From Atherix ibis (Eukaryota > Arthropoda > Insecta > Diptera > Athericidae), in NCBI GenBank assembly GCA_958298945.1, contig OY282606.1:29299740-29363739 (forward strand): a stretch of DNA of 64,000 nucleotides. Reading direction: 5' to 3'. The position numbers and the translations under genes are program-made. Each line of letters starts with the position of its first letter. Positions within the stretch are counted from its first letter, which is position 1. Shown one piece after another: positions 34,193-46,025 of this stretch. Below the pieces are notes generated by a model. It was not told the DNA's origin and did not search any database. It saw only the letters and a program-made list of their open reading frames with translations.

Positions 34193-35088
34193 TGAGTTCT
34201 GTTCAAAAAGTATCGCAAATTTTGTGTTTTTTCGAAAATTATTTATATATTCATGAATATTAATTTTGTCCCCTTCAAGGTAATCCCCACCAGATATTAT
34301 ATACTTATGTCAACGTTTTTACCAATCTTCGAAGCACTTCAAAAAATCATTTTTTGTGATCTTGTCCAGCTCCTCCTTCGAGGCCGTCTTTATCTCCTCA
34401 AGCGTAGCGTAGCGTCATCCTTTTATGGGGCTCTTCAGTTTTGGGAACAAGAAAAAGTCAAAGCGGGTCAGATCTAGGGAATACGGTAGCAGCGGCATTA
34501 TTAGTGTATTGCTTTTGACCAAAAATTTGCGCACAAGCAACGATGCGTGAGCAGGGGCGTTATCATGGTACAAAAGCCAATTTTTGTTATTCCTTAAATC
34601 CAAGCGTTTCTGGTGGATTGCTTCAAGCAACTTGCGTGTAACTTGCTGGAAATATTCGTTATTGACCGTTCTACCCTATGGCAAGAACTTATGATGCACC
34701 ACGCCTCTGCAATCGAAGAAAACTGTAAGCAAAACCTTCACATTCGACCGAACTTGGCGCTTTTTTCGGTCTTGGCTCGTGCGGCAGCTTCCATTGGGAT
34801 GATTGAGCTTTGGTTTCAATGTCATAACCATGAACCTATGCTTCGTCACCAGAGTCCAACAACTCCTTAGCAATGTTAATGCGATGCTGTTTTTGGTCGA
34901 AATTGAGCAAAAATCGAAGACGAGCCAAAACACGTGCAAGCAAAGCAGCTGTCAAAAATTAACAGTGCATTCAAAATGGCCGAACTTTTCGGCATAAGTA
35001 GATATGAGTACCAACATAACGCTACAAAAAATTGAAAGTCGAATATACGTAACCCTCGGAAATTCAAAATTACTTTGAACAGACCTCG
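34193..35088 (-). mobile_element. Mariner with N-terminal deletion, TA-flanked
   Basis: 896 bp between TA dinucleotides at 34191-34192 and 35089-35090, with termini of the TTCTGTTCAAAAAGTATCGC type. Transposase on the minus strand: the normal 3' end and C-terminal region lie near 34320-34420, LLYHDNAPAHASLLVRKFLV at 34530-34580, LTVFFDCRGVVHHKFLP near 34690-34740. Between the 5' UTR (ending TCGATTTTTGC) and the segment NFDQKQHRINIAKELL the N-terminal domain is deleted; the junction is near 34908. The element at 18391 has the same junction. Non-autonomous. Confidence 0.87.
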
Positions 35089-35714
35089 TATATCGATCTA
35101 GGTGCAGTCCTAAGTAATACACACTCTGAAATCATGTTGCCATTGAGACATGCAAGAGTAAATGGCTTGCGGCAAAGTGTGAAAATAATCGGAGAAATGT
35201 TTTATTGATTTATCTTCACAGTCTGTATTTGGTAAAATAGTTTTGGTGGTTATGGACGAGATATCATAATTATAGATATCTTATAAAATACGACCAAGAA
35301 TACTATCTTGTGATAGTCCAGATAAAATAGGTTATATTTCGGAGGATTTTGAATTAACTGATACTTGGAAATGATATTTTTAAAGATTAGGTACTATGTA
35401 GAAGGACGTAGTCTCTTAAGTTTTCTTTTTATATTAAGTCCATTGCCGTTATGTCTACCACGCTGCTATTATTTGGGATTATTTTCAATGTAAAATAAAT
35501 GAATATGTTTTTTTTATAATATTGAAAAGTAAGTTCATTTCCATTATAATCGTAATATTTGCACTTAAATATAAATTCTGAGCGCCACAAAAACTCGGAC
35601 TATTTGGCGAGAACTTAAAAGCACCTTCTGCAGACATGTCACAAGCTGGATTTGAACGAAAGATGACAGAGTTCTAGACAGACATCCAAGAGTCGATAAA
35701 TTAGGGCAAAGATT
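35089..35714. other. Unassigned sequence
   Basis: No gene recognised on either strand. Composition is moderately AT-rich at 35100-35460 and very AT-rich thereafter. Confidence 0.5.
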
Positions 35715-35960
35715 ATAGAAATCGTTGTCATGATGACTACCCTGTGGAACACCAGCCAATATCGGTGAGATATTGGAGAGTTTGTTAGATTCGTTTGTAA
35801 ATTTTGAATACATTTTTCAGAATAAACAAAATATGCTGCCAAATCTGAAATATGACCTATTTCTATAAATTTATTAACTAATCGTACGTGTTTTTTTTTT
35901 TTAATATTTATGGTTTTTATCCTTATTTCCTTTTGCTGTAGCATTAAAATATGCATCTAT
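35715..35960 (-). mobile_element. Jockey-like RT fragment
   Basis: A short minus-strand fragment of the RT palm: SNKLSNISPILAGVPQGS at about 35748-35801. The region immediately 5' of it (35805-35900) could be the preceding part of the domain. Sequence after PQGS diverges. This copy keeps the canonical PQGS, unlike the PQDS of the copies at 0.6 and 12.9 kb. Confidence 0.7.
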
Positions 35961-36930
35961 TAAAAGTTATGTTAATCGGAACAGATAAATACTTTTCTGG
36001 TAATAACATTGGAATATAAAATAATATTCGGTATTTACAACATATTCAAACACCATAATTTTTAGATACGCTGTGTATGTTTTGCAATATTTCTACACTG
36101 AACCCTATTTGAATGGCTTACATTTGTACATTACTCACAATACTTTTTCTAACACGCATTTATCGTAAGATAAGATATGTGCTCATAAAAGAAAAGTATT
36201 GCATTTTTCTTAAGCAATAATATAAAGAGAAGGCAAATTTTCTTTTTAATATAAAAATCGTTCTTATTTTCTTTTTATACCATCTCATTACAGTGTATAG
36301 ATTTTCAAAGTTTTTACATTTATTATTTCTTAATGTATCTTAACAATATATCAATTTCAAAAAATACATAACAAGCATATTTTTTAAAAACATATAACAA
36401 TTATTGTAGAATTATAGCATTTATTTAATATTCAATATTTCAAAAAAAAATATTTTTTAAAATTCGAAATTTTATACTGAAATTAATAATAGTATACCAA
36501 CAGGTTGGTAAATTAAAATTTTCGAACTTTCTCTTACATAAATAATCAAAAATTTAGATTTTTAATGAAACCTTATATTATAGATTATAATAATACAATT
36601 GCTTAGAGAAGAGTACTTTTACAGAATTATATGATAATATGAAAAAAATACATGGAAGAAGTCTTTTTATAAATCTTCAGTTTCTAAGAATTTTCTGAGT
36701 ATAATATTCTTTTCTAAGCAATTGTATTTAATAATTCTTATTAGTTATGAGTAATATGAGTTTTAATCATAAAAATTTCTTCGAAAAGATTTCTTATAAA
36801 TACAATTTTACCATATAAATATTATCAAAATAAAAATTTCATATCTTAAATTCAAGATTATTAATTGACAGTTTCAACATTGAATTTAATCTAGTTAGTA
36901 CTAAAAATAAAAATAAAAATTATACACTCT
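35961..36930. other. AT-rich intergenic sequence
   Basis: No gene or mobile element recognised; strongly AT-biased. Confidence 0.6.
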
Positions 36931-37795
36931 TTACTGATGCTTGTATGAAATAAAATGACTGAAATTTATATACTCTTGTCTGTGCTTGTATGAAATAAAA
37001 TGACTGAAATATTTTTTGTGCGGATGAGGTGGAAGGGAAGGAGGAACAGGGAAGCCGGTAAGAAAAATGAGGTTAACGAACAGGAAGTTCTAGAGGAGCA
37101 TCGCCAACTTTTCACTGCTGTTAGTATGCTTTTATGGTAGTATTCTGCTAGCAACGTTGAGGAGTGGATATTAATACTAATAACAAGAGTGTGCTTACAA
37201 CCACAAAACAAATAAACAAAATTCAGATACACATTTTTTTACTTAAAGTAATCTAAAATACAAAAAAACACAATTGATCAAAAAAATAAGAATTTGTGGT
37301 AGGATGGGGGAGGAAATAAAAAATGTATGTGAAAAGTATGAAAATTGAGAGCAGGATCAAATATAGAAACAAAAATAATTTGTTTAAATCAAAATAAAAA
37401 CAAACTAAAACGAGGAATCTAAAATAAGAGACTAACGGGAGGGAAAAAAATTAGTGCAGTGGAGACCGCTCCCATAGCACTTCTAAGTCAATTTATTCAA
37501 AACCTCACAAAGCACTTCTATAGGTCAATTGTTTGTCAATTGTTTTGCACGCCACAAAAGGTAAAAAATAATCCTTGGTTACCAGGACAAGGACTTGGGA
37601 GAAAAGGCATCCTTTCATTTTCAGTTTTCTTTAAAATTTGTTTTTTTTTTCGAAAAATTTGATTCAAACATTAGAATAATATATATATTTTTTTAAATTG
37701 ATTTTTATAACATTTATTTTATTAACTTTTAATAAAATAATTTTTATTTGAAATTATCTAACAGAAAAAAAATCTATTGTATTATTAAAAAAGGA
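36931..37795. other. Unassigned, purine-rich region with direct repeat
   Basis: A 28-bp direct repeat (TGCTTGTATGAAATAAAATG...) lies at 36938-36965 and 36982-37009. It is followed by a short, charged plus-strand ORF at 37024-37140 (38 residues, including NEVNEQEVLEEHRQLF). A purine-rich tract then leads to GTGCAGTGGAGACCGC at 37454 and an open stretch to 37662. I do not recognise a family. A similar purine-rich tract followed by GAGGTGGAGACGACCGC occurs at 38540-38760. Confidence 0.4.
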
Positions 37796-38260
37796 CTTTC
37801 TGGTGTGTAGTTTGGTCTGAAGGTGTAATTGGCCCTTCACCAAAATGAAAAAACAATAGACCGCTACAGTCTATTCTGAACACTATTAAGCATATGATAA
37901 CCAACTTTTTTATATATCATAACCAATCAAAATCACATATAATTTTAATAAACGGCATCAACACACAAATAATTAAAGAAATTTTGGCTTTTTAAGCAAT
38001 AAAAGTTTCTGAAACGCATAATTTTGAGATTTGTTTATATTAGTTGGTCTCCAAGATCATACAATTTGACAAGGGTTGGACAATTTTATTGTGGATCTAT
38101 TGAAGACAATTCTAAGAATTTTAAAACATTTAAAACCAACATCCACAGACCGAAATCTATGAAAAAGTCATTAAAAAATCTCCTCAAAATAGTTAAATCC
38201 TTCCAGAAGTCTCGTAGCGTCTATTTAAATGATGTTATATTCCGTGTATAATGGCAAGAT
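37796..38260 (+). mobile_element. DD41D transposon relic
   Basis: Plus-strand remnants: VWSEGVIGPSPK near 37808, a degraded NRPLQSILNTIKHMITNFF, then WSPRSYNLTRVGQFYCGS near 38048 matching WPPRSCDLTPLDYFLWG, and FKTNIHRPKSMKKSLKN to SRSVYLNDVIF near 38240. The second catalytic Asp region is lost. Confidence 0.7.
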
Positions 38261-38829
38261 ATCATGGTATATATGAAAAAATACCTGTGTATGTTTGAGT
38301 GTTGGATAGAACGGGAAGGTATTAAAATTTATATTTTAAAAAAAAAATTCATTGAACGTGAAGTTACGCTGGAGTATGGCCAGTGACGACCATACTCAGA
38401 GAGAACAGGTTTCTGTTATCATGCAAAGATTGCGGGAGGATTCGAAGTTTTAGCAATAATGTGCTTCGATACCCACCATAACCAGGAAAAAATCATGTCA
38501 GAACATATGGGAGATAATGCTTAAAGGTATTAAGTTCTGTATGGGGGGCAGAAAAAAAAAGAAAAAATGGTGAAAAATAAAAAAATATTACAAAAAGACT
38601 AAAAAAACTATCCAGGCAAAAAGGGAAGGAATAGGAATTGAGGAAAGGTATAAAAATAGGAAAAATAAGAACTTATTGAAAAGAATATAAGAAATAAAAT
38701 AAAAAATTGAAATAAAAAAAAATTAAGAAAAAGTAAAATGAGGTGGAGACGACCGCTTCTGGTCCTCCTCTCCCGGGCCTATTCCCAAATTCACCTTATG
38801 GCACTCTGCGGTCAAATAAATTTTTTTAA
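38261..38829. other. Unassigned, purine-rich region
   Basis: 38350-38520 is less AT-rich and gives a short plus-strand stretch (SDDHTQREQVSVIMQRLRED) that I cannot place. 38535-38745 is almost pure A/G on the plus strand. It ends in a GC-rich 60 bp block (GACCGCTTCTGGTCCTCC) of unknown nature. Confidence 0.4.
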
Positions 38830-39700
38830 ACGAAAATGATCTCTTTCAGAACGTTTTCGAGCAGTGCTATTGTTGGACCGAGTACCTGTGAGTACTATTG
38901 TCAAAATTCATAACCTGTGAAAAATGTGCTTCGCGAACTTGGAACATTTTATAGTCGTCGTAATCAGCCTGCTGAGCAAGAAATTCAAGCCAAATTTTGC
39001 AGAATATAAAATATAGCTCGTTCAAGAACTGAATCCAAACGACTCAGAAATGAACTTCGTTTCTGAACGCAATACCAAAAAATTGCATTCATAGACAAAG
39101 CTCATTTCTGGTTGCATGGGTATGTGAATAAGCAAAATTGCCGCATTTGGTCTGATGAACAGCAACAGGCAAAACAATAACTGTCATTGCATCCAGAAAA
39201 ATGCACTGTTTGGTGCATCATCGGTCTGTATTTTTTAAAGATGGCGCTGGCCGCAACGTTACCATCAATGCCACCCGCTATCGCTAGATAATTTAAAATT
39301 TTTTTTCTCCCAAAATGCAAGAACTGCATTTGGTCGATATGTGATTTGAAAAAGACGGCGCTATATGCCACACAGCAGATCAAACAATGGACATATTGAG
39401 AGATGAGTTTGGTGAGCAATTTATCTTACGTTTCTGACCGGTGAGTTGGAGGGCAAGATCGTGCGATTTAACGCCTCAAGACTGTTTTTTATGGAGCTAC
39501 GTGAAGTCACTCATCTATGCCGATAAATCAGCGTCAATTGTAGCATTGGAAGACATCATTATACGTGTTATTAGCATGGTACCAGCTGTGATGCTCTAAA
39601 AGTTATTCAAAATGGGACCTGTGGTATGGAACACTTAAAACGTAGTCATGCCCAATATTTACATGAAATAAACTTTAAGAAGAACACAAATTTATTAACT
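38830..39700 (+). mobile_element. DD41D transposon relic showing the 41-residue spacing
   Basis: Plus-strand transposase in several frames: YQKIAFIDKAHFWLHGYVNK near 39071 (Asp-Lys in place of Asp-Glu), NCRIWSDE, CTVW, FFKDGAGRNVTINATRYR near 39230, then KDGAICHTADQTMDILRDE from about 39351 to DLTPQDCFLWSYVKS near 39470. Between the Asp of KDGA and the Asp of PQD lie exactly 41 codons, one of them a stop (TGA), which identifies the rosa/Visitor-type DD41D lineage. The C-terminus (YADKSASIVALED) runs to about 39690. Confidence 0.8.
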
Positions 39701-39862
39701 CAAATCAAAATTTTATTTTATCCTGTATTTTTTTTGGAAATTTCAGAACTAAACACTTAAAAAAATTCCCCTTATAATCTATATAATAGAAACATTTTTA
39801 TACTTTGTATTTATGTAAATTTGTCCAAAAAGTCCTTTAAAAATCTGAATTTATTTCATATA

Positions 39863-40808
39863 CAGGATGCTTTTTATGTTCCAGGTCGGTTTTGTTTAGT
39901 TGCCATTTTGATTTGAATAATATTTGTCTGTTGGTATTTGACAGTCGTCGATATCAATTTATTATGGAGTATTTAAAGCCACAATAATGTTTTAAAACTA
40001 TTAAAACATTTTATTTAAATAATTGCTCAATTGTGAATACACAGAGAAATTTACGTTACTTTTTTGGTGCTAATCATATGCCAAGCAAGTTAATCATTCA
40101 GCGTGTAATAAATAATTTTAAAAATATGCATACACTGTGAGATAAAGCAAAGACTGGACGACAATTAAGCCAATGTGCACCTAAAAAAATATTAATGCGG
40201 TGAGGCAGAGTGTTGCTGAATGTCCGGGTACCTCTCATCGAAACCATGCACAAAAATTGGGAATATATCCACCATGTTTGTTAAATATTCTCAAAAAGAT
40301 ATAGACGACCACCATTTTTGGCAAAAAATTATTATGAGAAACGAAGCACAACTCGACTTCGCTGACTTTGTTAATAAACAGAGTAGCCGCTATTGGGGCA
40401 CTGAAGACCCTCAACTGATACATCAAAGGCCACTATACTGTATGGTGCAGTATTTGGGTGGCCGGCATCATTGGGTCACAAATCATTGAGGATGCTTGAG
40501 ACAATGCTGTAACAGTTACTGGTGACCGCTATTGGAAAACTTTCTTCTACCCGAATTGGATTAATTAGCCCTACACAACATGTGGTACGAACAAAACGGT
40601 GCCACGTCATACACAGCTCATGCTACGATGTAAATTTTGAGAGAAATTTTTCCCGGCCGAATAATGTCAAAAAGTGGTGGTATAGATTATATTTTAAACA
40701 TAATGTTAAGGATCATAAAAACAAATAATAAAATAGAACTTATAAAATTATATTTTATTTAAAAGTTATTAAAAAAAAACTTCGATCTGGAACATAAAAC
40801 GCCCTCTG
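39863..40808 (+). mobile_element. DD41D element with both termini, TA-flanked
   Basis: 946 bp between TA at 39861-39862 and 40809-40810. Left terminus CAGGATGCTTTTTATGTTCC; right terminus, read in reverse, CAGAGGGCGTTTTATGTTCC. Transposase on the plus strand: FWQKIIMRNEAQLDFADFVN near 40317 (first Asp replaced by Asn), SSRYWGTEDPQLIHQRP, then WYEQNGATSYTAHAT near 40584 (second Asp also Asn) and LREIFPGRIM near 40640. The third catalytic region is deleted. Dead and internally shortened. Confidence 0.85.
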
Positions 40809-40810
40809 TA

Positions 40811-41540
40811 CAAAGAAGACATTTTCCATTCAATACACAAATACACTAACACTAGTTATTAAAATTAAATTTTTTTAAAGGCCTCTCCCTCCTTGTAATA
40901 CTGTTCTGTAATTTTGTATTGATATATCAATTGTGATATTATAATAAACTGGCACCAGAGTTCAACAGATTTCTTTGTGCTATCAAAAAAGGTCATGATT
41001 TGTGAATTCTAGCGGTAATCGCTAAAAGCTCTTTACACAAGAACCGTTTCAAACCCGTATTAAAAAGTTGTAAGTTAAACATTTAACTTTATTCAGGTAT
41101 ATTGTATAATATTTAAGATGTAAAATCAAATATTTGAAGATTCCAGGTTTATTTGTTTAAATCAATAGAAATAGAATCTTATATAATCAACGAGTCTTTA
41201 CCTGCTTTGCTTTTATTTATTGTATTTGCATTATCAAAATAGGAAATTCTTTATTAAAAAACCCTTTTTATCGATTTTAAACATTCATCTATACTAAAAT
41301 AAATATTGAAAAGGTTAACGTCAGCTTTCTACCTAGAATTTCTAGGGAAAAAGAACTTGCGAAAAATATTTGAAGATAACTTTTTATCTTAGAATGTTAT
41401 AAGAAATCTAAATAGCCTACGTTTAAATATATTTTTTTATAAAAAATGGGGAAAAAAATCAACATCAAAATAAATGAATAGGTATTGGGAATTGTAATTT
41501 TAAGAAGCTCACATAAGAGATAGAACGAAAAATATGTTTC
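40811..41540. other. AT-rich intergenic sequence
   Basis: No gene or element recognised. Confidence 0.55.
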
Positions 41541-42450
41541 GCTGTTAAGTTGGTACTAATGTGCCTAATTGACATGGTGGAGTTTTGGCACGATCTGTCA
41601 ATTAGTTTGTACATTTGTTGGTTTTGTTAGTTGTTGTTAAATGAGCTCTATGATTTTTAAGATGGCAAAATATATTGAACAAAGAATTTTCCGGAAATTA
41701 AGTTTTGCCAGCAATAAATCATAGGATCAGTTTTTACTAATAAGTAAAGCATTCGTTTGGTATAAGCATTAAAATATGGCTTGTTCCGGTTGACTTTTAG
41801 CTATCTTCGACTGTCGGAAACTTCGAAAAAGTGCACAATGTTGACATACTACACGACTCGGAATTACAGCATTATCTGGTATTTAATGTTTTGCTACTAA
41901 AATGCGTCAAATTGTTTTTTTATTTTTTTTTTATTCGCATACTAATTTCGGGAAAAGTATAACAACAGGTAGTGAAACGTAAGTAAATAAATTTGAAAAG
42001 CAAGCTTTTCAGTTATTTTCAAAATTGAGCTTATATAATAAGCTGTTATGTTGACAAACATTTCTTCCGGACACGCAAAACGTTAACAAATAATATTGTC
42101 GTAGTGTTACTAAGTGTTCGGGAGAGAATATTCCCCGGAAAATGCCAGATTTGTGGCTGAACGATTCTAAGACTTTGTACAAAAATAATTGAAAGTGGAG
42201 TTTTTGGTGAAAAACTCAACGAATGACATGAGATATTTTTCTATTCTGCACACTGAAATTGCCTTTTCCTTTTCATGGAAGATATTTTCAGCCAATTGAA
42301 GATATCAACGAAAATTCACAGAAAGAGCTGAAGACAATATCAACAACTGACTGTTTATAGAAATTATTTCGAAGAATTCGGTTTATCGTTGGCATAAATG
42401 TATTGCCTCAAAAGGAACTTTTATTCAAAGCGACAAAATAACCTCAGATT
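41541..42450 (+). mobile_element. Decayed mariner of a further lineage
   Basis: Plus-strand N-terminal remnant MAKYIEQRIFRKLSFASNKS from about 41663 resembles the start of a mariner DNA-binding domain and is followed by FVWYKH. The C-terminal end is clearer: a PFHGRYFQPIEDINENSQ segment then KELKTISTTDCL and INVLPQKELLFKATK at about 42265-42440, corresponding to the usual end (KELKAIP...ASKGTYFEGD). The catalytic middle is unreadable. Confidence 0.7.
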
Positions 42451-43878
42451 ATTATAAATATTTAAAAATTCTGATAATTTATTTGACATTTATGAAAATA
42501 ATTTTTTTCTAATGTTTAAACATAAAAGAATGTTCAAAATGATATCGTTGTTTTGTTAAATTAAGAATTAATTCGATAGATGACAGCACTTAACCGTAAT
42601 CAGTGAATTTGACACCTTCTGGTTTAAATAGCATCTGGTTTTTTGTATTGTACATCAATGATTATCAAATTGTTTCTCATGGAAAATGTCACTGCCATAA
42701 TTGGTATGATTATGAAATGTAAAATTGTTTGCTTAAAAATTAATTTTACAAATTTTATAAGGTATGCTCATTATACGATGATATATTTATAATATAAATG
42801 ATTTTTCTCAATTAATTTAATAAAATTATACATCTATAATTATATATATTCGTATAAATAGGATGAAATTTATTTTTGATAAAATCTTTTCCTAAAACAA
42901 AAATTAAATTAAATTTGTAATTGCTTTACAAGTGTTTGTCCTAATTTTAATATTTTTAATAAAAAGAATGAAAAAATTAATAGTCAAATATGACATACAC
43001 GTAAAAAAATTCAAAAAGTCTTTTGAGAAAAAAAATAGCATAAATTTTATTTAAAGAAATCATTAATCATATACTACGAAAATTTTATGGTAGAATGCTA
43101 TCTGCACCGGTTATAAATTACAAAAATTAATTTTCCGCTAGAAAACCATGACAGTGAAAATAATTCTCTAATCAACAACCCGTCAAAATACAATAAATAT
43201 TGTAATTTTTTAAAATAGGCTTTTTTCCTTAAAAAATAATTTTATTCAATTTTTTCTTTGTTCTAATGTAAAAAAAATTACATAAATTAAGATAGTACTC
43301 TTAGTCGCATTATTATTTAATGACCAACAAAAACAAGATGTTTTGTTTATTATTCGAGATGTTATTTTATGAATAAAAAGGAGGAAAATTTTTATTCTCA
43401 TTTAACTATGTTAATTTATAATGCAAAAGAAACATAAATTCATGTCTCGTATTTCTTTATCAAAGTAAATAAACTTCATTTTAAAATAAAACTTTACAAT
43501 GTTCATATTTATTATTATTATTATTACTTTGTTTATAAAGGTACATTAATTTTAAACTGAGTGTTTTTTAAATTAAATTTTTTTTTTGAAAATTTGTCTG
43601 CCGTCGAACAATTTTAATAAATAATCAATAAAATCAATTTTTAATCAAAAATTCCAAGTTTCGAAATATTTTCTTAAAAATAAACAAATTTTATTAAATA
43701 AATAGAGAATATTTGTTTCAAATTAATTAAAATTTAAACTAAAATCACAAAAGTTTCATTTGTTTGATTTGTAGGGTGGAAGGGGGGAAATATAAAGTGG
43801 AATATTTATTTTTCTATGTCTTTTTCCGACAATCACTTTCAATTAAATCTAATTTGCTCTGTATTGTAATATAATCTA
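42451..43878. other. AT-rich intergenic sequence
   Basis: Extremely AT-rich. No gene recognised. Confidence 0.6.
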
Positions 43879-44700
43879 CCGTCCAAAAGTATACAATCAA
43901 CATGGTGTCAAGGTAAAATATAAATAAAACTTGATAATTAAAATTAACAAGTGAAAATAGCAAGTATTTACAATAATTTTCTTTTTAAATAAAAACATGA
44001 AAAAAATTACAATATTATTTATACAATATATTTATTATTATTATTAAATTGTAGCTAATAAAATTCTAACCATTTAAGCCGATTAGGTTTTCTGTTGTAT
44101 CTTTTGAAATACTGTTCTAGCATCGTAAATTAATATTACATAAATCTTCCATGGAGAATGGACATAGCCGACGCATCTGTTGGTCTACTTCATTTTTTAA
44201 AACTTATATTTTTTGTCCTTCCGATTTTCATTTTATACAAAGAAAGAAGGATTCGTTGAATAACAAATCTAATTAACCAAAGTCATGGTAGAAGAGCATT
44301 GGTCTTTAAGAAAATATTTAGATACTGTTCTTTTATTAAAATTCCTTCAATTCGCATTAAGTCTTCTACCCCATTTGCAGAGAAGCAACCCGAAATTATA
44401 ATTGATTCATAGTTTTACTAGATAATTGGCACCACAGTTTTCGGCAACAATTTTTTTATAGCACTGCGATTCCTGATTTTCTACGTTTAGACCCAAAGAT
44501 CGGGAAATTTGACTCATCTATCCAGAAGAGTACATTTTTAAATGTCTATCCTCAGAAGTTTAGTTTTGAGGAAGTAATACCCAATCCAAATTTTTTTTAA
44601 TTATATCTAAAAAAAATTATATAAATGTTTGATTTATTAACATTTTAACCAGAAATTTCTAGAGAATATATTGTTATCTAGGTGGTTGCATACTTTTGAC
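43879..44700 (-). mobile_element. Tc1-like element, deleted
   Basis: The left terminus at 43879 (CCGTCCAAAAGTATACAATC, preceded by TA) and an inverted right terminus around 44680-44700 (reverse strand GTCAAAAGTATGCAACC) bound about 820 bp. On the minus strand from about 44540 the sequence reads VLFWIDESNFPIFGSKRRKS, the WSDESKF-FGS-R block of Tc1 transposases, then pieces matching VWGCFSANGVEDLMRIEG and the following ILIKEQYL. The DNA-binding domain and the last catalytic residue are missing. This is the only Tc1-type element recognised in the window. Confidence 0.82.
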
Positions 44701-45945
44701 GAGGTCGGTTCAAAAAGTATCGCGAATTTTGAATTTCTGCCGGTATATTCGATTTTCGATTTTTTGTGGCGTTATGTTGGTACTCATGTCTTTCACTTAT
44801 GCCAACAAGTTCGGCCATTTTGAATGGCCAGTTAATTTTTGATAGCTGCTGTGCTTGCACGTGTTTTGGCTCGTCTTCGATTTTTGCCCATTTCAAAAAA
44901 TGGATCAAAGAATTAGTATCAAATTATGTGTGGAAACCAAAATTAATTGCGCGGACGCTTTCCGAATATTGACTGTGGCATATGGTGAAGCTACCTTGGA
45001 CCGAAGCAACGTTTATCGGTGGTATAAAATGTTCTCATACTGCCGAGAAGATGTGAACGACGAAAAGTGTGCCGGACGCCCGAGCATGCCAACAATAGAC
45101 GAAAACATTGATGAAGTGAAGAAAATAGTATTGGCCAATTGTTGAATCACCGTTAGAGAAGTTGCCGAGGACTTAAATATGTCGATTGGCTCGTTCCATT
45201 CGATTTTTACCAATGATTTGATCGTGAGACGGGTCGCCGCGAAATTCGTACCAAAATTGCTCAATTTCGACCAAAAACAGCATCGCATTAACATTGCCAA
45301 GGAGTTGTTGGACTCTGGTAACGAATCATAGGTTCATGGTTATGACATGGAAACTAAAGCTCAATCATCCCAATGGAAGCTGTCGCACGAGCCAAGACCG
45401 AAAAAATCGCGCCAAGTTCGGTCGAATGTGAATATTTTGCTTAAAGTTTTCTTCAATTACAGGGGCGTGGTGCATCATGAGTTCTTGCCATAGGGTAGAA
45501 CGGTCAATATGGAATATTGCCTGCAAGTTATGCGCAAGTTGCGCAAAGCAATCCGCCAGAAACGCCCGGATTTGTGGAAGAACAAAAAATTGGTTATTGT
45601 ACCATGATAACGCCCCTGCTCACGCATCGTTGTTTATGCGTGAATTTTTGGCCAAAAACAAAACACTAATAATGCCGCAGCTATCGTATTCCGCAGATCT
45701 GGCCCCCTGTGACTTTTTCTTGTTCCCGAAACTGAAGAGCCCCATAAAAAGACGACGCTACGCTACGATTGAGGAGATAAAGACGGCATCGAAGGAGGAG
45801 CTGAACAAGATAACAAAAATTTATTTTTTGAAGTGCTTCGAGGATTGGAAAAAAACATTGGTACAAGTGTATAATATCTGTTGGGGATTATTTTGAAGGA
45901 GACAAAATAGATGTTCATGAATAAATAAATAATTACAAATATTTT
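44699..45945 (+). mobile_element. Full-length mariner, 3' terminus missing
   Basis: It starts with the ACGAGGTC..GTTCAAAAAGTATCGCG terminus at 44699 and directly abuts the Tc1-like element without a TA between them. It fades near 45945 in sequence equivalent to the 3' UTR, just short of the expected inverted terminus. It is the reference copy for interpreting the rearranged relatives at 18391, 34193 and 58023. Confidence 0.85.
44900..45896 (+). pseudogene. Mariner transposase with three stops and a frameshift
   Basis: The ATG at 44900 begins MDQRISIKLCVETKINCADA. In one frame it runs through the DNA-binding domain (RPSMPTIDENIDEV) with stops at 45143-45145, 45329-45331 and 45491-45493. Near 45330 the GDESW motif is damaged: the catalytic Asp reads Asn and Trp is a stop. 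A frameshift near 45590 leads into a second frame with LLYHDNAPAHASLF and APCDFFLFPKLKSP, the second and third catalytic Asp. It ends at 45896 after KTASKEELNKITK and CFEDWKK. Confidence 0.9.
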
Positions 45946-46025
45946 TTACTATTTCAAATGCAATTACAATTATTTTTTGCCTTAATATGAAATCAATTTA
46001 TTGCATTTAAAGAATTGCAAAAATA

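Noticed and set aside
35639..35956. Possible independent 105-residue membrane protein
   Set aside because: The region overlaps the jockey-like RT fragment in a neighbouring frame and is better explained as decayed retrotransposon.
36966..37232. Minus-strand 88-codon stretch with hydrophobic segments
   Set aside because: Antisense to a purine-rich region, which produces Ser/Phe/Leu-rich translations; no family resemblance.
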